A DNA stretch of 64,000 bases from Chondrosia reniformis (taxonomy: Eukaryota > Porifera > Demospongiae > Chondrillida > Chondrillidae), in contig OX359191.1 in NCBI GenBank assembly GCA_947172415.1, positions 8,355,130-8,419,129 of the forward strand, in the 5' to 3' direction. Of the stretch, positions 11,419 to 21,709 are shown piece by piece; the first letter of the stretch is position 1; each line of letters starts with the position of its first letter. Position numbers and translations under genes: made by a program. The notes below the pieces were generated by a model, which saw only the letters and a list, made by a program, of their open reading frames with translations, searched no databases and had not been told where the DNA came from.

Positions 11419-12939
11419 CTAAAGAAGTAAAACAGTCATTAGAGCTAAGTATCCAAATATGGTAATCATCATTTCCCTGGAGATAGCTGCTGTATAATAG
11501 TAATAAGATAGCAACATTGATATAAGTATATAATACATGTCATATGGTAACTATACATGTATTACTACTGTGACATGCCATATGTATAAATTATATATAT
11601 TCATTCATCCAACATACATGCAGGCACATGTTTATATTAATACGAAACATACCACTATGTATACAACTTACCTCGGCCTGCCTTGTTGGTGCACTCGGAA
11701 GCTATAAATATACGTCAAATAAAGGTTTAATCAGTGAGCATGGGATACATATATTGTCTAAATATATCATAATGAATAATATGTAAGTGGGTGATCAGTT
11801 TTCAATGTTATACTGGATGTGTAGGATGTAGTCTGTGTGTATCATGACACTGGTTATATAGTTAGTTGACTTCCAGCTATATATAGGGGAATTCTAATTA
11901 AACCATGCTTGCTCCAAACTCACTATTAAATGCTCCCATGTCATAGTCTGCTCTTATGGATTCTTTATCAGCTAAATAAGCTGAAACGGATATGGTGAAG
12001 TTCTCAGTAATATTTCCATCTGAGATGGGCAGCCCAGGCCCAGAGAAAACAGTTTTAACTGCTTCAGTTGGCAAGGAAGTAACACAGACATTCTCTTTCT
12101 CTCTTAAGCAAACTTTAACATCATATTTTACATTTAATTGGCTAAAGGCTTTTTTCCATGAGATCGTAGCATCACAGGTTCTACTGTCAACCTGTCCAGT
12201 TGGGGTTCCACTTACTAATGGACTTCCTGCAATAAGAAAAAACTGGATTTTTGAAGAATTGCAGATCTAGACTATTCATTGACATAATACAGTAACTCCC
12301 TACAACAGTCCAAATGCCAATTTGTGCAAAACACAGATAACTATAGGTAATCAATTTATTCCTTTGGTTGTACTAATCATTGAGATGGTTTACAATATGG
12401 GGAGCTGATAGCACAGCACAACTATTTACGCTAAAAGCTTTATGCATATCTTACACATAATATGTACCTTGCAGCAATATAGTCCTAGTAGCATCATTAC
12501 AAGTGACTACAGTTAGATTGTTAGTGCTACTTATATCTTTAATTGTCAGTTGAGATGGATTGGCTGATGATGATAAATCCATAGTACCAAATCTTAAGCT
12601 GGCGTTACTTGCAAGTGACACAGCAGACTTTTCTGTATAGCTAGCATCAGTAAATTTGACAGTCCACAAACTTTCTCCCATAGGTGGTGTACATGTAAGA
12701 GAGATTGACTCTTCTACTGGAATGACAAAATATGTTTCACTGTCTAGCTCAATCTTCTTCGACGTTGACGTCAACTCTGTAAAAACGGGATGAATAATAA
12801 ACATGGCTTTTTTATATGACACATAGGAAGAGATAATACGTAGTATAGAGTACCTATGTTATAACTACTACCTACCTTGCCCCAGAGTGAGTGCATGAAA
12901 CAATGTAATCAAAACGAAAATTGTAGCTGCTTTTTCCAT
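11419..12939 (-). CDS. Secreted or surface Ig plus FN3-like protein with hydrophobic C-terminal tail
   Basis: Five exons join in phase: 12876-12939, 12468-12776, 11924-12226, 11672-11701 (30 bases) and 11419-11489. Exon 1 encodes a signal peptide (MEKAATIFVLITLFHALTLG). Exon 2 is one Ig-like domain, with SLTCTPP, a W in SLWTVKF and VVTCND supplying the cysteine-tryptophan-cysteine core. Exon 3 looks like an FN3-type beta domain (TISWKKAF, YDVKVCL). Exon 5 ends with a hydrophobic tail, ITIFGYLALMTVLLL, directly before the stop and after small residues (GRAAIS). That fits a GPI-anchor signal or a minimal membrane anchor. If the exon 3 donor is not used, translation stops after FGASMV at 11898, giving a soluble form. 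I know no named orthologue. A role in adhesion or recognition is inferred from the domains only. Confidence 0.75.
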
Positions 12940-13093
12940 TCCGACTTGATTTCTGAAGGGGTTCGATCTGAATTTCTTCGTCCAATAACGGATACGGTAT
13001 AATAATGCGATTCGTATATATATACGCTATGTAATAGCTAATTAAACCGTTCTAAACATATTATCGTTCAGAGCGTACTTTGATACTACCGCG

Positions 13094-13125
13094 GGTTCAA
13101 AGGTTTATAATTAACCTTTGAACCG
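13094..13125. promoter_or_regulatory. Perfect 12-bp inverted repeat upstream of the Ig/FN3 gene
   Basis: GGTTCAAAGGTT and AACCTTTGAACC flank a short AT spacer, about 155 bases upstream of the start codon of the neighbouring minus-strand gene. It could be a dimeric transcription-factor site or chance. The half site TTCAAAGG resembles a nuclear-receptor or HNF4-like element, which is only a suggestion. Confidence 0.45.
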
Positions 13126-14279
13126 ATTATCTAATATAATAGGTATGTTACAAGGTATACAATACTGAATAGCGGATAGAAAAGGCAGATAATTTTGTTA
13201 AAAGGCTTATATTGAAAATTAATGTCACAGTTTAAATATAAGTCAAAAAAGTTTGTCACTGTCTAACAATGTTCATCAGTTCCATTTCTGTGTAGCCACT
13301 TTTCAAACTGAAATCAATCTACACAGAAAAATAATCAACTTTCAAAGCAAGCTAAATGTCATGTTGCATTACAAACTAAATAGTAATTCCAGGTCTTAGA
13401 CTAACAACTAAGCCTTCAAAATTAATGCAAGCTGGGAATAGCTATAATTTAAAATTGCTGCAAGTCTGTAACCTAGGGACAACTAGCTCTAAATGTAACA
13501 GGGAAAGCCATGCATGTGGCTCATTAATGACGAGTAGAACAATGATAGGCCATGTCGGTTTGGAGACAGCAAGCATACAGTTAAATTCAAACTTGAAAGT
13601 AAGAATAAACTTACTAAAAAATAACAGGTCAAACTAGGCCAGTTTAGAGGCACAGCTAATGTGTAGTGAATTAAAACTTGGAAAGTGAAAATGAACCAGG
13701 CCATGCATATGCTGTGCCAGCTCAGAATATCTATATAGCTATATAGCCTATATGGACAGCTATAAGCCAATCAGCTACAAGTCAATAGAATTATTGTAAT
13801 AAAATTGACAGACAAAAGTTACAAATGGAGAATGCCAGGCTCATGAGACTTTTAAAAATTTGGCAAACTATTACACACAGCCATTTTATAACAAAAGCCA
13901 ACATTCTATATAGATAATACAAAGTACGTAGTAATATAATGGAGAATACAGCTAAAACTTGATTGAAAAATCTAATAGGCCAAAGACTTGACGCAACTTA
14001 CTATATACAAAAGATCACTCCACTTAGTAGTAATGTTAATGCAGCTGGTTCTAGCACAATTGCCATTTAGTTCTCTTCGCTAGCTATAGATGGGATTTGA
14101 TACAATGAAACCTCTAGCCTTTAATGAACTGCAGAAATAGCCTAGGGAGAGAAAAACAAGAATGCATTTATATTAATGTTTATAGCATACACATCTAACA
14201 CATCAATCTGAACTCACTTGAGAATACTTCTCTTCAAATTGGTTTTGTACTCCTCTTTGTATCAACTTCCAACCATGAA

Positions 14280-14575
14280 AAAGTTGAATCCGGGGCACAC
14301 CACGCGGAGGTGGGAGTACATCGTGCCCCCCACTCTGCCCAGTGATGCTCCACGTTCCCAGCTAGGAGGGGAGGAAGATGTGCGGGAACGGCTCAGCATA
14401 CCTAGCCGCCCTTTGACCAGTTACTAGACCAAGGTACAAATGCTACGTGTACCAATGGCCCGACCCTGGCGGACCTCAAACCTTCTTTGAATCATGCCGG
14501 CGTAGCACCAGAGAACAGCGCACCACTTTACCTCAAATCAGACCTGCCTTCGTGTGAGATAGGGACCACTATAAA
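14280..14575. other. GC-rich island of unknown nature
   Basis: About 300 bases are clearly richer in G and C than the surroundings. On the minus strand they contain CAGGGTCGGGCC (14457-14468), which matches the internal promoter region of animal 5S rRNA, followed by TTGGTAC. The rest of a 5S gene is not recognisable. A 5S-derived SINE or an old pol III gene is possible. A CpG-type regulatory island is another reading. Confidence 0.35.
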
Positions 14576-14779
14576 AAATGTAAAGGATATCATATTAGAC
14601 AGAAGCGTGTACACTTAGTCTATAAGTAAAATATGGCTAACACATGCAAGTATATCACAAACAATAACAGCATGTACAAGATAATTAAGTCAAAAGTCAA
14701 TACCATACAGTTTGAATGAGAAGTCACGCAGATCAGGGATAAGAGTATAAGTACAATTTTAATCCCAGAACAGCTGATA

Positions 14780-15313
14780 GTTTAAGTTTCATATTTACCG
14801 ATTTGACAGAGTTACGGCACTAAATTTATATACATTTGTTAAGTTAATGTATGGGGTAAATTTATGTAGAAATCAAAATTTCTAAAACTGTTTGGAAATG
14901 TGTCATACATGTCTGTGAATACTGATATAGAGTTTCAGATCCATATCTCTTCATTTGGCAGAGTTAGAGCCATAAATGTACTTTCAATTGCTGCTACACA
15001 AAGTTAATGTATGGTGAGAGATAGGGCAAATTTGAGTTCATTTTAAAATTTGCAAAACTCAATGTAAACCTTTCATACATCTCTGTGAATACTGACATTG
15101 AGTTTCAGATTCATATCTCTCCATTTGGAAGAGTTACAACCATAAATGTACTTTCAATTACAGCTATACAAAGTTAATGTATGGTGAGAGAAAGGACAAA
15201 TTTGAGATATGAAAATTTGCAAAATTCATTGAAAGCCTTTCATACATCTCTGTGAATACTTACACAATGTTTCAGCTTCATATCTCTCCATTTGACAGAG
15301 CTTCAGCACTCTG
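14780..15313 (-). repeat. Satellite monomers, reverse orientation, diverged edge of the array
   Basis: Three diverged units of about 165-170 bp carry GTTAATGTATGGTGAGAGA, CATACATCTCTGTGAATACT and a TCATATCTC..TTTGGC segment. These are the reverse complement of the main array's motifs. Divergence is higher here than inside, as expected at an old array edge. Confidence 0.8.
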
Positions 15314-15495
15314 ATGCACATTAAATTTCTACTATACGACCTTAAATGGTGTAGCATATATATCGTGCGATACTATTATGCAAATTATCGGCATACCAAG
15401 TTAAAATGTTTTGACATGAATGGGGCAACTATAAACATACAGGGACAGTCCAGAACGCAGCTGTCAGAAGGTCTTTATATAGAAGCAGGTAGCCA

Positions 15496-15719
15496 TTACA
15501 CTATTACTGCAATTGAGATTGAGTGTGGCTGGTTATGGCAGTTTACGTTCATATCGGAACACCTCTCGCTAAAATCGTTTCTACATGGGACCAGAAAAGT
15601 TGGTCTCCTCCGCCAATCAAGACACTTACAGGATTCTATCCATTTTTCCCAGTTTCTGGATACATCTTTAAAATGGCTTGAAACGATGTACTCATCCCGA
15701 ATTAACTTGATATAATTTG
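15496..15719 (-). other. Open frame that could be an exon next to element copy 1
   Basis: On the minus strand a stretch of about 74 codons is open from an AG at the upstream end. It contains FKDVSRNWEKWIESC and ends SIAVIV before a stop. It has no start codon and no matching phase with the simplest donor of the exon-like frame at 15834-16019, although an internal donor (GTGAGC) there would fit. The + strand of the same DNA is open for 133 codons (15314-15715), so this may be chance. Confidence 0.2.
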
Positions 15720-15729
15720 ACTACATTTT

Positions 15730-16365
15730 TCTCGCAAATACCCTATTCTTAAGTATGGAATTGCGCCAACCACAAGCGTTTCCTTTTGAAATTTTCTTGT
15801 TTAAATAGAAGCGCAAAACCTTATAAAGTAGGCCTACCTGGACACATCTCTATGGTGGTAGCGGTTCCCATAGAGGTTGGTAGCGCTTAGATTCTGAAGC
15901 TGTCTCCTAATCGGTTGGTGCCATAGAGACGTGCTCACCAATAATCCGGATTTCGGGGGGGTTCCACGTAATGTGGGATTGGCATCTGATATCTTTAAGG
16001 ATTCATATGAGTCGGCCATATCGAGAAGAACTGGTTCTTCTCACGCAAGTGACACCCAAAGCTCAACTCGGCAGAGCGTTACCACCGATCCCGACCTCTG
16101 AGCGTCGTGGATGGTAGCGTTCGGTATGGTCCAACTTTTTTTCTTTGGAGTTTCGTTGGCCGTCGATCGGCAAAATTTCACTTTAACGACATCCATATAA
16201 TATATGTGGATAGATACTGCTTCAACAACAATCAAGTACTACACAGTGCATATCCATGTGTATAAGAAGGCTTTCAAAGAGTTCTATTTTTTCAGAAATA
16301 TATACAGTACCGCATGTTCACTCTTACACCTACTCAAGGTCGGCCATTTATAGTATTACGCAATT
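15730..16365 (-). repeat. Embedded element, copy 1 (diverged, frame intact)
   Basis: This is the oldest-looking of four copies of a roughly 630-bp unit lying inside the satellite. On the minus strand it carries two small frames. The first begins MDVVKVKF and runs to WVSLA (stop at 16041). The second begins MADSYESLKISDANPT at 16019 and runs to RDVSR (15834), ending at a sequence (AG|GTAGGC) that would serve as a splice donor. The other three copies differ by many substitutions and a 2-base loss that breaks the second frame. The protein is not recognised. I read it as a duplicated promoter plus first exon of some gene. Confidence 0.6.
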
Positions 16366-16369
16366 AGGG

Positions 16370-16690
16370 TTAGTTAATGTATGGTGAGAGATAAGACAAA
16401 TTTATGTAGAAATCAACATTTCTAAAACTGTTTGGAAATGTGTCATACATGTCTGTGAATGTAGACACCAAGTTTAAACTTCATATTTAGCCATTTGACA
16501 GAGTTACGGCACTAATGTACATTGTATTAAGAAAATTTATGGGGAGAGATAGGGCAAATTTATGTAGTAATCAAAATTTCTAAAACTGTTTGGAAATGTT
16601 TCATACATGTCTGTGAATGCTGACATCAAGTGTTGGCTTCACATCTTGCTGTTTCATGGAGTAATGACCCTTAATGTACATTAAAATCTG
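16370..16690 (-). repeat. Satellite monomers, reverse orientation
   Basis: About two units in the reverse orientation (GTTAATGTATGGTGAGAGAT, TTTGGAAATGTGTCATACAT) end at a switch point near 16680-16700, after which monomers run the other way. Confidence 0.85.
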
Positions 16691-16699
16691 CCTTACTAC

Positions 16700-17275
16700 G
16701 TAGCAGAATCTAATGTACATTTAGTGCTGTAACTCTGTCAATTGGAGAGATGTGAAGCTGAACCTTGCTGTCAGCATTCACAGACATACATAAAGCATAT
16801 CCAAAGAGTTTTACAAATTTTGATGTTCACTTATATTTGCCCTATCTCTCACCATACATTAAATTTGTATACAAGAATCTAATGTACATTTAGTGCTGTA
16901 ACTCTGTCAATTGGAAAGATGTGAAGCTGAAACTTGTTGTCAGCATTCACAGACATCCTTAAAGCATATCCAAAGAGTTTTACAAATTTTGATGTTCACT
17001 CATATTTGCCCTATATCTCACCATACATTAAATTTGTATACAAGAATCTAATGTACATTTAGTGCTGTGACTCTGTCAATTGGAAAGATGTGAAGCTGAA
17101 ACTTGCTGTCAGCATTCACAGACATCCATAAAACATATCCAAAGAGTTTTGCAAATTTTGATGTTCACTCATATTTGCCCTATATCTCACTATACTTTAA
17201 ATTTATATACAAGAATCTAATCTACATTTAGTGCCGTAACTCTGTCAATTGGAAAGATATGAAGCTGAAACCTCT
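16700..17275 (+). repeat. Satellite array, forward orientation, block 1
   Basis: About 3.4 monomers of about 169 bp are present. Landmarks in each unit are TAATGTACATTTAGTGCTGT, AACTCTGTCAATTGGAAAGA, GTCAGCATTCACAGACAT, CAAAGAGTTTTACAAATTTT and TTGCCCTATCTCTCACCAT. Confidence 0.95.
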
Positions 17276-17340
17276 TGGCTGTATGCACATATAGCTATAC
17301 AGTATATCCTGCTAGTTTTGTAAAATTTCAAAAAAGGATA

Positions 17341-17990
17341 CCCGAGTTACTGCAGATCCAAAAATACCCTATTCTAAAGTATTGAAGATTCGCCAACCAC
17401 AAGCGTTTTCATAGGCAATTACTTTATTTAAATAGAAGATAAAACCTTATAATAGTAGGCCTACCTGGACACATCTCTATGGTGGTTGCGGTTCCCATAG
17501 AGGTTGGTAGCGCTTAGACTCTGAAGCTGTCTCCTAATCGGTTGGTGCCATAGAGACGTGCTCACCAATAATCCGGATTTCGGGGGGGTTCCACGTAATG
17601 TGGGATTGGCATCTGATATCTTAGGATTCATATGAGTCGGCCATATCGAGAAGAACTGGTTCTTCTCACGCAAGTGACACCCAAAGCTCAACTCGGCAGA
17701 GCGTTACCACCGATCCCGGCCTCTGAGCGTCGTGGATGGTAGCGTTCGGTATGGTCCAATTTTTTTCCTTTGGAGTTTCTTTAGCAGTCGATTGGCGATT
17801 TTTCACTTTAGCGACATCCATATATTATAATATGGACAGATACTACTTCAAAACAATCAAGTATTACAGAGTGAATATCCATGTGCATTAAAATCTTTAA
17901 AAGCGTTCTCGTCATTCAAATATACATATAAAAGTAACGTATTTTCAATATTCCCTTCTCTAGGTCGGCCATTTATATTATTACGAAACT
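17341..17990 (-). pseudogene. Embedded element, copy 2, broken exon
   Basis: Same unit as copy 1. The frame that reads MADSYESLK in copy 1 here reads MADSYES then stop, because two bases are missing at CCTAAG. A longer frame through the lesion (17691-17461) starts further upstream (MSFGCHLREKN) and re-enters the original frame. The upstream small frame (MDVAKVKNRQS..WVSLA) is kept. Copies 2, 3 and 4 appear identical to one another in this unit. Confidence 0.7.
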
Positions 17991-17999
17991 CCCGTACAT

Positions 18000-20960
18000 T
18001 AAATTTCTATACAAGAATCTAATGTACATTTAGTGCTGTAACTCTGTCAATTGGAAAGATGTGAAGCTGAAACTTGGTGTTAGCATTCACAGACATCCTT
18101 AAAGCATATCCAAAGAGTTTTACAAATTTTAATGTTCACTCATATTTGTCCTATCTCTCACCATACATTAAATTTGTATAGCAGAATCTAATGTACATTT
18201 AGTGCTGTAACTCTGTCAATTGGAAAGATGTGAAGCTGAAACTTGCTGTCAGCATTCACAGACATCCATAAAACATATCCAAAGAGTTTTACAAATTTTG
18301 ATGTTCACTCATATTTACCCTATCTCTCACCCATACGTATATTAAATTTGTATACAAGAATCTAATGTACATTTAGTGCTGTAACTCTGTCAATTGGAAA
18401 GATGTGAAGCTGAAACTTGTTGTCAGCATTCACAGACATCCATAAAACATACCCAAAGAGTTTTACAAATTTTAATGTTCACTCATATTTGCCCTATCTC
18501 TCACCATACATTAAATTTGTATAGCAGAATCTAATGTACATTTAGTGCTGTAACTCTGTCAATTGGAGAGATGTGAAGCTGAAACTTGTTGTCAGCATTC
18601 ACAGACATACATAAAGCATATCCAAAGAGTTTTACAAATTTTGATGTTCACTCATATTTGCCCTATCTCTCACCATACATTAAATTTGTATACAAGAATC
18701 TAATGTACATTTAGTGCTGTAACTCTGTCAATTGGAAAGATGTGAAGCTGAAACTTGTTGTCAGCATTTACAGACATCCTTAAAGCATATCCAAAGAGTT
18801 TTACAAATTTTGATGTTCACTCATATTTGCCCTATCTCTCACCATACATTAAATTTGTATACAAGAATCTATTGTACATTTAGTGCTGTAACTCTGTCAA
18901 TTGGAAAGATGTGAAGCTGAAACTTGTTGTCAGCATTCACAGACATCCATAAAACATACCCAAAGAGTTTTACAAATTTTAATGTTCACTCATATTTGCC
19001 CTATCTCTCAGCATACATTAAATTTGTATACAAGAATCTATTGTACATTTAGTTCAATAACTCTGTCAATTGGAAAGATGTGAAGCTGAAACTTGTTGTC
19101 AGCATTCACAGACATACATAAAGCATATCCAAAGAGTTTTACAAATTTTGATGTTCACTCATATTATAATTTGCCCTATCTCTCACCATACGTACATTAA
19201 ATTTGTATAGCAGAATCTAATGTACATTTAGTGCTGTAACTCTGTCAATTGGAATGATGTGAAGCTGAAACTTGCTGTCAGCATTCACAGACATCCATAA
19301 AACATATCCAAAGAGTTTTACAAATTTTGATGTTCACTCATATTTGCCCTATCTCTCACCATACATTAAATTTGTATAGCAGAATCTAATGTACATTTAG
19401 TGCTGTAACTCTGTCAATTGGAGAGATGTGAAGCTGAAACTTGCTGTCAGCATTCACAGACATACATAAAGCATATCCAAAGAGTTTTACAAATTTTGAT
19501 GTTCACTCATATTTGCCCTATCTCTCAGCATACATTAAATTTGTATACAAGAATCTATTGTACATTTAGTTCAATAACTCTGTCAATTGGAAAGATGTGA
19601 AGCTGAAACTTGTTGTCAGCATTCACAGACATACATAAAACATATCCAAAGAGTTTTACAAATTTTGATGTTCACTCATATTTGCCCTATCTCTCACCAT
19701 ACATTAAATTTGTATACAATAATCTATTGTACATTTAGTTCAATAACTCTGTCAATTGGAAAGATGTGAAGCTGAAACTTGTTGTCAGCATTCACAGACA
19801 TACATAAAGCATATCCAAAGAGTTTTACAAATTTTGATGTTCACTCATATTTGCCCTATCTCTCACCATACATTAAATTTGTATACAAGAATCTAATGTA
19901 CATTTAGTGCTGTAACTCTGTCAATTGGAAAGATGTGAAGCTGAAACTTGTTGTCAGCATTCACAGACATCCATAAAACATATCCAAAGAGTTTTACAAA
20001 TTTTGATGTTCACTCATATTTGCCCTATCTCTCAGCATACATTAAATTTGTATACAATAATCTATTGTACATTTAGTTCAATAACTCTGTCAATTGGAAA
20101 GATGTGAAGCTGAAACTTGTTGTCAGCATTCACAGACATACATAAAGCATATCCAAAGAGTTTTACAAATTTTGATGTTCACTCATATTATAATTTGCCC
20201 TATCTCTCACCATACGTACATTAAATATTTGTATAGCAGAATCTAATGTACATTTAGTGCTGTAACTCTGTCAATTGGAAAGATGTGAAGCTGAAACTTG
20301 TTGTCAGCATTCACAGACATCCTTAAAGCATATCCAAAGAGTTTTACAAATTTTGATGATCACTCATATTTGCCCTATCTCTCAGCATACATTAAATTTG
20401 TATAGCAGAATCTAATGTACATTTAGTGCTGTAACTCTGTCAATTGGAATGATGTGAAGCTGAAACTTGCTGTCAGCATTCACAGACATCCATAAAACAT
20501 ATCCAAAGAGTTTTACAAATTTTGATGTTCACTCATATTTGCCCTATCTCTCACCATACGTACATTAAATTTGTATACAAGAATCTAATGTACATTTAGT
20601 GCTGTAACTCTGTCAATTGGAAAGATGTGAAGCTGAAACTTCCTGTCAGCATTCACAGCTATCCTTAAAGCATATCCAAAGAGTTTTACAAATTTTGATG
20701 TTCACTCATATTTGCCCTATATCTCACCATACGGACATTAAATTTGTATAGCAGAATCTAATGTACATTTAGTGCTGTGACTCTGTCAATTGGAAAGATG
20801 TGAAGCTGAAACTTGCTGTCAGCATTCACAGACATCCATAAAACATATCCAAAGAGTTTTGCAAATTTTGATGTTCACTCATATTTGCCCTATATCTCAC
20901 TATACTTTAAATTTATATACAAGAATCTAATCTACATTTAGTGCCGTAACTCTGTCAATT
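18000..20960 (+). repeat. Satellite array, forward orientation, block 2
   Basis: About 17.5 monomers of about 169 bp. Neighbouring units differ by a few substitutions and small indels, for example ATATTATAATTTGCCC insertions at 19170 and 20188 and CATACGTACATTAAAT variants. Each unit contains a 60-codon frame starting MERCEAE that runs into the next unit. Since 169 is not a multiple of three, I treat these frames as a product of the repeat, not genes. Confidence 0.96.
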
Positions 20961-21049
20961 GGAAAGATATGAAGCTGAAACCTCTTGGCTGTATGCACAT
21001 ATAGCTATACAGTATATCCTGCTAGTTTTGTAAAATTTCAAAAAAGGAT

Positions 21050-21705
21050 ACCCGAGTTACTGCAGATCCAAAAATACCCTATTCTAAAGTATTGAAGATT
21101 CGCCAACCACAAGCGTTTTCATAGGCAATTACTTTATTTAAATAGAAGATAAAACCTTATAATAGTAGGCCTACCTGGACACATCTCTATGGTGGTTGCG
21201 GTTCCCATAGAGGTTGGTAGCGCTTAGACTCTGAAGCTGTCTCCTAATCGGTTGGTGCCATAGAGACGTGCTCACCAATAATCCGGATTTCGGGGGGGTT
21301 CCACGTAATGTGGGATTGGCATCTGATATCTTAGGATTCATATGAGTCGGCCATATCGAGAAGAACTGGTTCTTCTCACGCAAGTGACACCCAAAGCTCA
21401 ACTCGGCAGAGCGTTACCACCGATCCCGGCCTCTGAGCGTCGTGGATGGTAGCGTTCGGTATGGTCCAATTTTTTTCCTTTGGAGTTTCTTTAGCAGTCG
21501 ATTGGCGATTTTTCACTTTAGCGACATCCATATATTATAATATGGACAGATACTACTTCAAAACAATCAAGTATTACAGAGTGAATATCCATGTGCATTA
21601 AAATCTTTAAAAGCGTTCTCGTCATTCAAATATACATATAAAAGTAACGTATTTTCAATATTCCCTTCTCTAGGTCGGCCATTTATATTATTACGAAACT
21701 CCCGT
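21050..21705 (-). pseudogene. Embedded element, copy 3, broken exon
   Basis: It appears identical to copy 2, including the 2-base loss that puts a stop after MADSYES. It lies 3710 bases after copy 2. Confidence 0.7.
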
Positions 21706-21709
21706 ACAT

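Larger units (their letters stand above)
12940..14780. other. Gene-free interval
   Basis: Apart from the inverted repeat near 13.1 kb and the GC-rich patch at 14280-14575, I find no spliceable coding sequence. The short open frames here lack conserved-looking composition. Confidence 0.6.

Noticed and set aside
14280..14575. tRNA or complete 5S rRNA gene
   Set aside because: I could not fold a cloverleaf or find the 5' half of 5S rRNA. Only one 12-base phrase matches.
15314..15715. 133-codon + strand frame
   Set aside because: No splice signals, no recognisable motif, and the opposite strand is equally open. It adjoins satellite and element sequence.
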